Source of the DNA: Strigamia acuminata
Lineage: Eukaryota; Arthropoda; Chilopoda; Geophilomorpha; Linotaeniidae
Assembly (NCBI GenBank): GCA_949358305.1
Contig: OX442319.1
Span: 1,116,001-1,180,000 of the forward strand
Direction: 5' to 3'
Length of the DNA: 64,000 nt
Both the position numbers and the translations under genes were made by a program. This document shows positions 31,419 through 43,305 of the stretch, piece after piece. Below the pieces are notes generated by a model that made no database searches, was not told where the DNA came from, and saw only the letters and a list, made by a program, of their open reading frames with translations. Numbering within the stretch: position 1 is the first letter of the stretch; each line of letters starts with the position of its first letter.

Positions 31419-33835
31419 TGTGACGATTGACTTGGCGAGATACAAATTGCTTAACAATTAGAGCAAGAACTCGTGTGAAAGTGTAAAAGTACGGAGGCTT
31501 GTGATTTCTCAAATCATGTAACAATTTATTACGAATGGAAGACTTATATAAAACCTATGCCTACAAATGGCTAAATAACTTCATGTTAAATATACAATGG
31601 GTTGGCAAAAGCCCTGAAATAATATCACTTGCGGTTTTCAGTCGTGCAATAAGAATGTGTATCTTTCTTATTACGGTGACGTAAAAGATGTCGTCTGAGT
31701 ATGGTTCGGGCTTCCAAATGGTCCTGGATTGGTTCTAAAATGGTGTGTAATGGTTAGGCTTGGGTGTGTTATATCCGAGAGGTGCGGTTGACTTTGGCAC
31801 AATCATCACACGTATAATTATTATATTGTTAATAATTATACAGCGCGATCATAAGAATGATGAAACAATCGAAATAAATATTCATGTAAATTCTATTGAA
31901 TTAAACATGATATTGTGTTCGCGAAACTGGATAAATAACTATAAAAATAAAGAAATAATTAAAATAGCGCCGAGCTATTTTTGCCCCGAGTGCAATCAAC
32001 ATTTGAGTCAGACTGAAATGTTCCGTCAAACCAACAACGAAATGAATCGAAGTATTTCGCAGGAAAGGTTATCCATCGCCGGGAAATTACTCCACTCGGT
32101 CCTGGCTGGCGGGAGAGTAACCGGGAAATTACTCCGCGTCGATTACTCTGATAATGCGTCTGTGAAATATAAATACTCCACTCTAGATTCTACATTACCA
32201 ATGCGTCTGTGAATTTTACTCCACTCTAGATTCTGCATTCTACAACGGAATGTTGGCATGAAGCTGGAGGAAGTGCGTCTGTGGGTTGTACCCCACTCTA
32301 GATACTACACTTAAATGTGTCTGTGAATCTCTCCACTCTAGTTACTACATTTCTACAACGGAATGTTGGCATGAAGAGGCGGGCAGTGTGTCTGTGAGTC
32401 TTCTACCCACTCTAGATACTTACACTAAATACAAAGTATTTCTACAACGGATTGTCGGAACGCAGAGAAATATAATATGTGCTCAAGTAATATCAGTATC
32501 AAACAAAACAGAACAAGAGCGAGCTATATCCGTTTTGCAGGGGGATATATACTCGGTGAGGAGAATAGCTGTTCAGTGATCCAATGGGATCACTGGGCAG
32601 TCAAATCCATCCAATCCCAGATCATAGGAAGTGGATACCCAGGACATAGTCTTCTACTAGGTCCACTACAGGAACTGGATACGCAGGACACACTTTGGAT
32701 TAAGTCCCTTTGACTATAATCCAAAAGGAGTCCAACTCACAGTGGGTGATGAAGGGTGACTTCACCAGGTGTAAAGTTTGCACATAATTCAATAGAATTA
32801 TGTGACAAATAAATCAACTAGTATTTAAACATCCAAAAGTATTTAAAAGTGTCTAAAGTCGCAGTGGAATAAAATATAAATAGTAATTTATATTTTATTC
32901 ACTCAAAAATTGTCGAAATTTGAAATTACCGCTAAAACGTATCAGCGCCATCTATTGGTGAAGTAATCGTCCTATACTAACAAAGTGTATGACAGTGTAA
33001 CCGTCACACCCTGAACTACATCCAGAAGCAAAGCAGGAAATCTTGCCTGTTGCAAAGTAAACAAAGTCTGACCTTGGACGAAGGAGAGACACTAGCGCCT
33101 CAGCTTCATTGTTTGGCCACCGGCAACAAAATGGCTAAGACAGCATCGATAGGTTTGTATTTTTACAGCATACTGTATTTTGAGTGTTTTCTTTGTGTCA
33201 TTTGATAATTGGCCCAAGGAAATTGATTCCTTGGGGTTCATTTAAAATTAACTCCACATTGGTAGGTGTATATAAAATTTATTTATTTCAATTTTAGCAA
33301 CAGGGTGCTAAAAATGGCGTCCAAGTTTGGCTACTTCTCCTTTACCATACTACTGTACTGTATGTTGTAGGTATACTTTAAACTGAAAATTATTAAAGTT
33401 GAAAGGAATAAGACCAAATGGTTGTGAGTGTGTTTTTGCATTGAAAAATTGAGCTATTGTTGGGTGTTACTGTTGATGTGTATGGAACATTATTATTGTT
33501 GTTGTTGACACGTTACTGACAATGGAGAATAAAATCTTCGTTTATGTTAATGTTTAAATCTGACTTTTTCCTTCTGCTTCAACAAGTGGTAGCAAGAGGG
33601 TGGTCATGGTGATGGTAGATTGAATTGCTGAAATAAGAAATGTGGTCCAAAAGCGCAAGTTATTAGTGTCATTAAGTTTTGCCATATCGACGTAAAGCTA
33701 ATGTTCATTTTATTCGCATTTGTCGTCTACTGTGAATTTCGACCACAGATGGCGAAAGTTTTCGCCAATGTTTCGTCAACGACAGCGGTTGAACGGCTCA
33801 CTGATAATGGGGTTCGAATGAATTTCAAATGGGGT
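31419..33835 (-). repeat. 5' LTR of the large gypsy element (2417 bp)
   Basis: The direct repeat partner of 19350-21813. It ends (plus orientation start) TGTGACGATTGACTTGG. On the opposite strand the LTR includes a leader-like stretch with ATGGCTAAGACAGCATCGAT and a plausible donor and acceptor around it (33131-33310), see findings. Confidence 0.93.
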
Positions 33836-34090
33836 TCGAATGGGGTTCGAGTAGGGTTCGAAAAGGAGATTCATTCTAACAAGGATGGGATCAGATGTGA
33901 AGGAATGACCCCTTACTCTCCTGAAATAAACTTCGTATCCGAAAGAGCGAACCAGACAATTTTAGAGGACGAACGAGCTATGATTTTTGAGGCAGAATTA
34001 GCAGTAACGTTTGCATAACTGAGAAATAGATTTCTGCTTGTGACATTAAATCGTAAACTCACTACAAATACAACGTATTCTATGGTTAAA
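33836..34090. other. Right flank of the gypsy element
   Basis: Begins with two or three more GGGTTCGA units continuing the sequence motif of the LTR edge; otherwise nothing recognised. Confidence 0.45.
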
Positions 34091-34228
34091 ATGAGGTTCG
34101 AATGAGGTACAAATAAGGGTCGAATGAGGTACGAATGGGGTACGAATGGGGTACGAATGGGGTACGAATGGGGTACGAATGGGGTACGAATGGGGTACGA
34201 ACGGGGTTCGAACGGGGTTCGAATGGGG
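34091..34228. repeat. 11-bp minisatellite
   Basis: About twelve copies of GGGGTACGAAT or GGGGTTCGAAT. The same unit in degenerate form occurs at the LTR edge (33805-33870). Confidence 0.9.
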
Positions 34229-34386
34229 TGGAGCAGAAACAAAACGATTATATTGAGAGCAAATGGCTTTTGCGCATAAATTACTCAAGATGAGTCGGCA
34301 AAATTAAAAGAAATAAATAGTAATTTAGATGAAAATGGGACAAATTCAAAATAAAAAATTGGAGGTAGAAACCATGCACGTGACAA
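34225..34386. repeat. Dispersed repeat, left copy
   Basis: Begins GGGGTGGAGCAGAAACAAAA and ends AAACCATGCACGTGACAA. Aligns with 37544-37733 in the same orientation with indels and substitutions. Class unknown. Confidence 0.7.
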
Positions 34387-35316
34387 CACATCTATGTAAA
34401 TCAATAAACTCCAATTAAGAAATATCATTTTACAACAATTTTTAAAATTTCAAACAGGAATTTAAAAAAAAAAAATTTAAAATACCGTATTTCCGCAATT
34501 ATGAGCCTATCTTGAATTGTAACTGCCATTGAATTGTAGTTGCAGCCTAGAGGTCGCGATTCTCTGTCAGATCCAGGTTGGATCGAACTGTGCACACATT
34601 ACAAAAATGTCACTTACATTTTTTATTAGGTATTTTAGGTTAGCAGAAAAGGGAATTTAATGAAATAACTGCATACTTCAACGATTAATATACGTAATGT
34701 GGCAATTGACAATGCTTTTTCTATTCGTACCACGTTTATTGTGCAATAATGATTGAAAAAGGAATGTAAAACACCACTCTTGGCCATTGTTGTCATTAAG
34801 GGTCGCCCTTGAATTATAGTAGCAAAAAAGAGCGACGATTTGGAAGAACCATGGTATTTATTGAGGAAATATGGTGTCTTTAAAACTTGGGTAAATTCCA
34901 AAATTATACAAAAACCTTTTAAAGAAGATACAATGTCAAAAGAAGATTAAGTTACAATCTGCTAGTAACTTAGTTTAAACACCACACACGACTTGTAATT
35001 GAACCACAGCTTCTAAGCTTATTCAAAACTGAAAATTTGTTTAGTCGTGAATTGTTCTATACTGAAAACATTTAAAAACTATGCTAATTGTTTTATAATG
35101 TATACGTATCAATAACGCTTCTAAGACAGTATTGAAAATATCAATTAAGTTGCAATATGTTGGGTGACAATTAATTAAGCATAGCTCTGAAAACCTTGTG
35201 ACTCCAAAACTGCTAAACGTTCCATTCAATTTAGCTGCTAATTCGACCTATTTCACCAAATCACATATATCCCAACATTGTAGTCAACAGCACTGCACTT
35301 GCAGGTGTTGAAGTAT
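34387..35316. other. Non-coding stretch downstream of the receptor gene
   Basis: Includes the probable 3' UTR of the receptor gene (minus strand). No other gene recognised. Confidence 0.5.
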
Positions 35317-36534
35317 TTATTTTGTACATCTTAATATCCGGACAAATGCCTTTCGAAAGTCAATATTGAAAATTGTATATATAACTGGATTCAATGTTGA
35401 ATTGCAATATCCTAACCAAGTTATAAAATTTATCAATTCTGGTGATTTTCTACACTTATTACAGAAAGGTAAAATGATATACATCAGAAAGAATGGCAAC
35501 CAACAAACAACAAAAACACTCATAATCACCCCCAAAGTCCTGGCAGCACGGCGTTCTTTAGATAAAGATATCTTCTGCTTCTCTTCTATGAATTGTGGAA
35601 TGCTAGTGTCCTTGTTACCTTCGTTTTTACTTTCTGAAGAATCTACCACTGTTGACAATGATCTCATTTCTCTGAAGAGTCGAAGTGATGTGGATGTGGT
35701 TTGATCGCATGCGCAAGGATCTTTGTTATTGGCCTGAGCATAGACATTTTCATTGTGATTGTCTTCACTCGGTGTACATGATGATGTTTGCTCCAACGAT
35801 TTGGGGATAGTCACACGACTTGGCGTGGACACTGATATCTTACATCCCATAGCCCTTTCACGTAGCCTTCGGCGAGTAGCTACAAATATTTTCACATAAA
35901 CCAATGTCATGATGAGCAAAGGGATGTAGAAAGATCCGAAGGAACTATAAATGATGTAGCCGAGTGTCTCGGTAAGCCTGCATGGGTTTGTCTCATTGAA
36001 TTCATTCGGCCAGTCATTCCAACCAATTAGTGGTGGCAAACAAATGATTCCGCTAATAATCCATACAAATAAAATCATGAGTATGACCCTTTTGAAGGTT
36101 CTTTTTTGCGCGTAGTTTATTGGATCAGTTATGGCTCGATAACGGTCCAGTGCAATGGCGCAGAGATTGAGTATTGATGCAGTACAGCACAAAACGTCAC
36201 ATGTCAGCCACATTTCACAAACAACCAGACCAAGAAGCCATCGTCCCAGGATTGTGTAGACGATATTCAATGGCATCACCAAAACAGCAACGGTTAAGTC
36301 AGCTACGGCTAAGGAAACTATGAAGAAGTTTTGTACAATCCTCAGTGGTTTATATGTAAAAACAGACATAATGACTAAAATGTTGCCAATTATAGTTACA
36401 ATTGTTATCATTCCTAATATTAAAATCACGATTAGCATTTTTGGTATGGACACTGCTGTTGCCATTGGAACATCGGTTTCAATCAGCTTCATCTCATTGT
36501 TATTCATCGTAGATGCTGATTCGTTGGTGTCCAT
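35317..36534 (-). CDS. TAR1: Octopamine/tyramine receptor type 1 (GPCR)
   Basis: Intact 405-residue class A GPCR with seven hydrophobic helices in one exon. Aminergic features: Asp in helix 3 (WLTCDVLCC) for the amine, LDRY at the end of helix 3, [10 protein letters not shown] in loop 2, GWNDWP and [15 protein letters not shown] before helix 5, [31 protein letters not shown] before helix 6, CWLPFF, and NPVIYTIFN in helix 7. The ICL2 and pre-TM6 blocks match insect Oct-TyrR/TAR1 as I know it, a Gi-coupled plasma-membrane receptor for tyramine. The third loop is much shorter than in Drosophila (405 against about 600 residues). The ATG at 36534 has a splice acceptor (TTTTTTTCTAG) about 22 bases upstream, so a 5' UTR intron is likely. 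AATAAA overlaps the stop codon. Confidence 0.93.
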   Translation of the reverse strand: MDTNESASTMNNNEMKLIETDVPMATAVSIPKMLIVILILGMITIVTIIGNILVIMSVFTYKPLRIVQNFFIVSLAVADLTVAVLVMPLNIVYTILGRWLLGLVVCEMWLTCDVLCCTASILNLCAIALDRYRAITDPINYAQKRTFKRVILMILFVWIISGIICLPPLIGWNDWPNEFNETNPCRLTETLGYIIYSSFGSFYIPLLIMTLVYVKIFVATRRRLRERAMGCKISVSTPSRVTIPKSLEQTSSCTPSEDNHNENVYAQANNKDPCACDQTTSTSLRLFREMRSLSTVVDSSESKNEGNKDTSIPQFIEEKQKISLSKERRAARTLGVIMSVFVVCWLPFFLMYIILPFCNKCRKSPELINFITWLGYCNSTLNPVIYTIFNIDFRKAFVRILRCTK

Positions 36535-36555
36535 TTTTGGAAGAAAGTTTGTAAT

Positions 36556-37076
36556 CTAGAAAAAAATAATATAAATTAATGAAATCCAAAATATCAAAAC
36601 ACTTCAGTCACTAAACTAATGGAACCTTTTAATTAACCACTATAATAAACTTTAAGCAGATGTTACTGTCAATAGTATTTGCTGCTGACTTTTAATAATT
36701 CCAAATGACTGCTGCTACTCACTAGAAGCAGTACTAGGTTTCTACTTCCAGTTGCTTCTCAGAAGGAGCATTACTAGATCTCTAAGATGGGATAGAATTC
36801 TCTTAACTATCTAGTAACTTATCTCTCGCCGTGCAATCTTTTGTTATGCAATCTCTCGCTTTGCAATTTCTCTAGGAATAGATTTAAACACCTCCCATCT
36901 TTGGCTTATTTTACCCCCAATAATGATTTTATTTATTCCCACTCATAACCCCCCAATTAAAGTATGTTACTCCCCTAACTGTTTCCCCCCTAATAAACGT
37001 TTTCCTCCCCATCAGATTTACCCCCAAATATTATCCACCGTACCCCAAGACTTAATATTTTTATGCAGTTTTCTGC
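36556..37076. other. Region upstream of the receptor coding exon
   Basis: Contains the inferred 5' UTR intron. 36890-37060 has a pyrimidine-rich, CCCC-rich stretch (plus strand). No promoter could be fixed. Confidence 0.4.
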
Positions 37077-37412
37077 TCATCGTGAACACAATGCTCTTTT
37101 TGCTTTCAATGGGCGTCCTCGCTTACGTTTTTGGCCGATAGGAACGTTTTTGGCCTCCGGTGGAACAACAAGCAGATTCTCTATAACTGCAATCCCTACA
37201 ATGTGTTTGCAAATGTAAGTCTTTGCAAACACAGGGCAAGTTCCAGCACTCCATTCATCGTTAGCAATCCTCACATGCCACAAACGATTCCTGGAGTGGA
37301 GGTATGTCTCAAAGCGGCGCCAGCTTTTTCGTTCCTCCTGACCTAGGTATGTGTCAATGGTGTTGTCATTTAAACAAGGTTGTCCATTCGGGGTGATGTA
37401 GTATGACTTCAC
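37077..37412 (-). pseudogene. SWIM zinc-finger C-terminus of a MULE-type gene
   Basis: 111 codons, no ATG at the start. The piece reads SAGTCPVFAKTYICKHIVG, a SWIM zinc finger (CxCx(n)CxH) in which the first Cys appears replaced, then VPIGQKRKRGRPLKAKRAL, a basic tail that is typical of MULE-derived SWIM proteins widespread in arthropod genomes. The transposase core is absent, so this is a terminal exon or a truncated copy. It sits 540 bp behind the receptor's start, on the same strand. Confidence 0.7.
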
Positions 37413-37543
37413 ATTATCAATTGGTTTAGTCTAAGAGAGGTGTGTGTCTGTTGATAATTAAGCAAGAAGTCTTGTTTAGGAGGTAAGGTAACCCATAAGT
37501 CACCTCTGGTTACATGATTGACAAGCCATGTCAATTGTGATCA

Positions 37544-37733
37544 GGGGTGGGGCAGAAACAAAAAGATGAGGTAAAGAGTAATTGTATGTGCAAAGATCTT
37601 TTGTGCATAAATTACAGAGGATGAGTTGGCAAAATTAAAGAGAGATAAATAGAATAAAAATAAAATAGAAATTTAAAGGACAATTGAGAGAATTCAAAAA
37701 TTAAAATGGAGGATAGAAACCATGCACGTGACA
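37544..37733. repeat. Dispersed repeat, right copy
   Basis: Diverged relative of 34225-34386 (shared GCATAAATTAC, GGCAAAATTAAA and AAACCATGCACGTGACAA). The two copies bracket the receptor gene and the SWIM fragment in direct orientation. Confidence 0.7.
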
Positions 37734-38301
37734 AAGTTAAGTTCTAATTGCAAATTGTAAAGTTTTATACAATATTGTAAACTGATCCGCATACCAAATC
37801 GGAGGAGAATGGGATAAGATTTGTTATGCTAGTTGTAGTATATGTTTTTGCTTACTGTCACCAGAGGTCATGTCACACCACTGATGACGCAATATTTTTT
37901 CTTGAGTTGACCTTGTGTGTTATTTAATTATTTTCAAGTGCAACTCGCATTCTTGTATTGGGCAGCAGTAAAGCAACAAGTTAGTTGTAAAGCGTGACTT
38001 TTTATTTCAAACATTTATGTGAGTTTAAGTGTTTCTATAAACAGCTATACACAAGAATAAACATGCTTGAGCTTGTTTACAGTTTAGTTTTAGGATTTTA
38101 CAAGTAAATTACAATTAAACTTTTTTAAATTTCACCAAATGAATGAATAACGGCTGATTTCTTTCAATACAATTATTCTTTTTTCAATTTTATTCCCAGT
38201 TGCTCTGCGCCGGGGCCTGTCGAGTAGTGTAAGCTTTTATTCACGTTTTGGTGGATGCTTCTCCTGGAAGCATTATTGTAATACAAAGTTCGGCTCACGA
38301 T
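37734..38301. other. Non-coding stretch
   Basis: Nothing recognised. Confidence 0.45.
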
Positions 38302-38310
38302 CTCAAGATC

Positions 38311-40874
38311 GGGACAGGATAATTTGCGGAACCGCGGAACTGGCGGAACAGGCGGAACCGATGGGTTTGTGGAAAACCCGGTATCGCCAATTCTGTGGAA
38401 ACGGCGGAACGGCGGAACTAGATTGTTTCATTGCCAAATTCCGCTGAACAAGCTGAAATATTGTAATCAAAATATCAAAATTAAACAAAAGTTTAATTAA
38501 ATAGAAATAACCAAAAACAAAAATAAATAAAAATCAACAAAAATAAAAATAAATAAAAATCAACAAAAATAAAAATAAATAAAAATAACCCAAAATAAAA
38601 GTACGATTGAAGTTTTGATACTAAATAATCTTATTTATTTATCATTTTATCACGAGTTTTGTGCCTAAAAAATTAGATTTTACGCCCAACTTTTGTTTTT
38701 TACAATAAAAATGGTTTTTCCGTTTGATAAATTCGTTTTACACCGATGCAAATTAATTAATTGAGACAAAAAATTGATTTTGGCCAAAAAAATGAATTTT
38801 TGGCCAAAAAAATGAATTTTTGGCCAAAAAAATGAATTTTTGGCCAAAAAAATGAATTTTTGGCCAAAAAAATGAATTTTTGGCCAAAAAAATGAATTTT
38901 TGGCCAAAAAAATGAATTTTTGACCAAAAAATTCATTTGTGGTTCGAAAAAGGGTTTTTTGAGTCAGAAAATTGATTTTTGAGTCAAAAAATTCAATTTT
39001 GACTGAAAAAACTTAAATTTTGACAGAAAAAAATTAAATTTTGACAGAAAAAAATTAAATTTTGACAGAAAAAAATTAAATTTTGACAGAAAAAAATTAA
39101 ATTTTTACAGAAAAAAATTAAATTTTGACTCAAAAAATTGAATTTTGACAGAAAAAAATTAAATTTTGACTCAAAAAATTGAATTTTTTTACCAAAAATG
39201 AATTTTTTCACCAAAAATGAATTTTTTCACCAAAAATGAAATTTTTCACCAAAAATGAAATTTTTCACCAAAAATGAAATTTTTCACCAAAAATGAAATT
39301 TTTCACCAAAAATAAAATTTTTCACCAAAAATGAAATTTTTCACCAAAAATGAAATTTTTCACCAAAAATGAAATTTTTCACCAAAAATGAAATTTTTCA
39401 CCAAAAATAAAATTTTTCACCAAAAATGAAATTTTTCTCCAAAAATGAAATTTTTCACCAAAAATGAAATTTTTCACCAAAAATGAAATTTTTCACCAAA
39501 AATGAAATTTTTCACCAAAAATGAAATTTTTCACCAAAAATGAAATTTTTCACCAAAAATGAAATTTTTCACCAAAAATGAAATTTTTCACCAAAAATCA
39601 ATTTTTTTGCCAAAATCAATTTTTAGTCTCAATTAATAAATTTGCATCGGTTTAAAACGAATTTATCAAACGGAAAAACTATTTTTATTGAAAAAAACGA
39701 AAGTTAGGCATAAAATCTAATTTTTTAGGCACAAAACTCGTGATAAAATGATAAATAAATAAGATTATTTAGTATCAAAACTTCAATCGTACTTTTATTT
39801 TGGGTTATTTTTATTTATTTTTATTTTTATTGATTTTTATTTATTTTTGTTTTTGGTAATTTTTATTTAATTAAACTTTTGTTTAATTTTGATATTTTTT
39901 TGGCCTGATCACAATATTTCAGCTTGTTCAGCGGAATTTGGCAATGAAACAATCTAGTTCCACCGTTCCGTCGTTTCCACAGAATCGCCAATTCTGCGGA
40001 AACGGCGGAACGGCTGAACAATAGCTATGGAGGTCAGGCAAAAATTAATTAAAATTAAAAATTAAAATTTACAAAAGCAATCTTACAAAATTACAAATTC
40101 CAAGGTAACGAGTTGGATATTCTTTGTTTTCGATGTTTTTGTTTCAATTTGATAAGTTATGACTAATTTGATACATCAATTTAAATGCCCTACCAAAAGC
40201 CCCAAAATCCAAAATTCAGAACTGATTTGTTGAAAATATTTTAACACTTAATGTGAAAAACTCCCCATGACATCCAGCAGTTATAGTCTCAGTGAAATTA
40301 ATCAACTACGAGTATTTTGTAAGGTTTAAAAAAAAATAACAAGAACTACATAAAATTTATCTACTTGCAACTGCAAAAAGATTTACAACTTTTTAAAATT
40401 AGCTTAACACGTAATTACGGTTGCTTTTTTAAAAAAAATTTAACGTAAAAAGCTTAAAAAATTAGGCATTTAAACGAAATCAATTTCAAACATGAGCTCA
40501 GTGTGAATATGGCATTCTCTAATAAATGATTTATTCCTAGCAATTAGTATCTATCTGTTTAATGGGAGATTTTTTACAACATAGTGGTACATTGTTTTTT
40601 TCAAATCAAGAAAAATTAATACATTAAAACAAAACCCACTCGTTTATTTATTTTATTTTTTTGTTCTAATATATATTTTTATATATATTTCTACGTGCCA
40701 GTATCCAACCACGAACACAACAGTAATTTACAAATTTTATTTTCTCCCGATCAGCTTGTTCAGCTTGTTCCGCCGTTCCGCCGTTTCCGCAGAATTGGCG
40801 ATTCCAGGTTTTCCTCAAACCCATCGGTTCCGCCTGTTCCGCCAGTTCCGCGGTTCCGCAAATTATCCTGTCCC
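38311..40874. mobile_element. 2.6-kb foldback/MULE-like element
   Basis: Terminal inverted repeats of about 110 bp beginning GGGACAGGATAATTTGCGG and made of GCGGAAC modules (38311-38420 and 40760-40874). An exact 9-bp duplication CTCAAGATC flanks it (38302-38310, 40875-40883), the size seen with Mutator-like elements. Inside, 38380-38780 recurs inverted at 39610-40030, forming arms of about 350-400 bp around an 800-bp block of A-tract satellites. No transposase. A third, shorter GCGGAAC end sits at 39960-40020, so the element may be composite. Confidence 0.85.
38781..39605. repeat. A-tract satellite block inside the foldback
   Basis: Three adjoining arrays: 38781-38930, about seven copies of a 20-21-bp unit ATGAATTTTTGGCCAAAAAA; 39005-39180, a 21-bp unit ATTAAATTTTGACAGAAAAA; 39190-39605, about twenty copies of a 19-bp unit CACCAAAAATGAAATTTTT. 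Confidence 0.92.
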
Positions 40875-40883
40875 CTCAAGATC

Positions 40884-43305
40884 TACTCGTATGGCAGCCA
40901 TTTGAAATTTAGCTGTAAAAACTAAAACATGGCATAAATCACTTCTAAAATGCTTCCACCATCGTAGTTATTTTTTGCGCTTTTCAATGGCAGTTTACGG
41001 CTGTTTTTGAATGTTTTTCCGTTTATATAAGTTAGTTGCGTTTATTTGTGCGCAGACAGGAGTCTTTAGACCTTGGTGCAAATACTTGTAATAAGTCAGA
41101 GTTAAGTCTAGTTCACATTACCAAAAACAGTCAGCCTTTAGCCATTTATGGGAATAAAAATTTCTAGTTAAGTTGTTTTAATTTTGCGAATCCAATTGGA
41201 AAGTTATTGGGTTTAGCTGAAAAGTTCAATTGGATTCCCCAGTTATATATGACATTTCGTTTTTGAGAATTACATCCCAAATATTTACTTATTTTCTGAT
41301 ACTCTGGAGCGAAAATAGCTGCCTGGTCTCAAAATGTTGTGTGTCAACCAGAGCTTGAGTACAGTGCATGCACTGTACTCACTTGTCAGAGATGCATCGT
41401 ATGGATACATTGGGCAACCTAGATTTCTAGAGGCCCCATTTCAGATTATCAGATTATGGTACCGAGAAATCCAAAAGAAAAAAAAATTCAAAATAGCACA
41501 TATTTTATGCTTCTTTTAGTTTAATTTTATTAATACAAATTTAAGGGCTGCCATTTGATGCTTAAGTTCTGGATGCGCTACTGGCTGTACTTGAATAATT
41601 TACGACAGTCGGTATTCCTGAAATGGTCCACTTGTTTTAAGTGAACGGAATAAAATAAACCATTTTCATTCACAAATATAGGTGTGTATAGGTAATTAGA
41701 AGTAAAAAAAAAATATAAAAAAATGTGCAATATGAATGTGAGACATCTTTAATCATATTCATATCATACGCTATTTAATTATTAGAATAAAAAATAAAAT
41801 AAAATATTGAATTAATTTTTTTAAAACATTTCTAAAAGATTAAAATGACAAAAGATTGATAGTGGAGAGAAGTCAAAAATTCAATAATCGAAAAAGGATT
41901 ATTGCACAAGACGTACTTGTAGGCCTATGCCAAAAATATTGACAACGAAAAAAAGTAGTTTGTACTTTTTCAACTAGAATTCATCAAAAAGAGCTGAATT
42001 ATTCAACGTATAAATCCATGACCATTTATTCGATATTTTTCAAAAAAAGTACTTTCTTTCTTTTCTACACATAGGTATCTTTAAGAATTTCCTGTGATTA
42101 CCTAAAACTGTCCTCAGGTGGCATTTTATAATTATTTTAAAAGAAATTACCATTTTATTTTTATTTCTGTAAAGAAGTAATTAAAATTGTGTTTGGGAGG
42201 ACTTAATATAATTAAGAGATCTAATAAAGGTTGCAAAAAATTGAAAATAATTAAACGCCCTTCAGTAGAGGCACAGATAAATTAAAACATGGAAGAGTTT
42301 AACTGGGCATACTGCCAAATGGGTTTGCAAAAGGTCGTTAAAAGTGCATTGCACTGCAAAATCAAAATAAAAAAATTTCATTGAAAACATAGTATTTGTA
42401 TAAATAAATATGATCGACATGTCCCATATAAACTCAGCCAGTAATAATTTTATTTTTTACAATGTTTAAAGGCTCCTATTACACTAGAAAACAAAATGTG
42501 AACTAAAAATGGCAAAAAAATAAATAAAAAAATAAAAATTTATGTTAAAATTAAAAATTTTATTTGAAAAAAATTCCTTACCCGTGGTTATTTAAAGAAG
42601 ATGTTACAGTTGAGTAGATAGGTTAAAGCATGTCATCAATCATCCCTTTGTTCTAGCAAACGGAAATTTGTGAGCTAACTGTCGGCAAGTCTGCCGGTCG
42701 AAGCTGCAGCTGAGCTGATGCTTTGCCACCTGAGTGGACGAACCCGTTGCTAGGAGACATTTCTTTCCTATCCACAGATCATGCGCAGTGGAGACAAGCT
42801 AACGAGTATTTCAATTTACAGCTATTGTCAATTGATAAAATACTAGTATAAAATAAAATTAAAAAAAATAAAAAATAAAGTTTCTGAATAAATAAATAAA
42901 CGTTCAGTTAAAATGACATATACATTTTCGGAAATATAAATATATTTTCACACATTGAAAATGGAAATTCAAAAATAGAAGCGCGTAAAGATCAGTAAAA
43001 GTACGATAGTTATTAGTTATAGTACAAATATGAAATATTTCATCACCGGTACTTTCTGTGTACGTTAATAATTTAATCATTTAAATAACAGCAAACTAAC
43101 GTTTGGAACGTATAGAACATTTTTTAAATGCATTTAAAAACTGCAGTTAGTGCATCTTAAATAAATTAGCCTTCTCAATTGCTAGTCAGGGCCAAATACT
43201 GTACGCAGGTTATCGCAAGAAAAGGGCCCCTTGCTGAGATGTGAACCCCAAATTCGTATAAAAAATTCAAACAACAGTTATACTACATTTAAATAAAATC
43301 TCATT
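40884..43305. other. AT-rich non-coding stretch
   Basis: No gene recognised. A less AT-rich patch lies at 42660-42800 without an identifiable feature. Confidence 0.45.

Larger units (their letters stand above)
19350..33835 (-). mobile_element. 14.5-kb gypsy-type retrotransposon with giant LTRs and a third ORF
   Basis: Reads right to left: 5' LTR (31419-33835), primer site (31398-31416), gag (28942-30594), pol (24665-28900), a 1.25-kb spacer, ORF3 (21803-23374), 3' LTR (19350-21813). Pol order protease, RT, RNase H, integrase makes it Ty3/gypsy. The LTRs differ by one 47-bp unit and a handful of single bases, so the copy is young, and all three frames are open: it may still be active. No target duplication was found at the outer borders (TAGTACCCT on the left, TTCGAATGG on the right), which suggests rearrangement after insertion or that I misplaced the right border. 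Confidence 0.92.
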
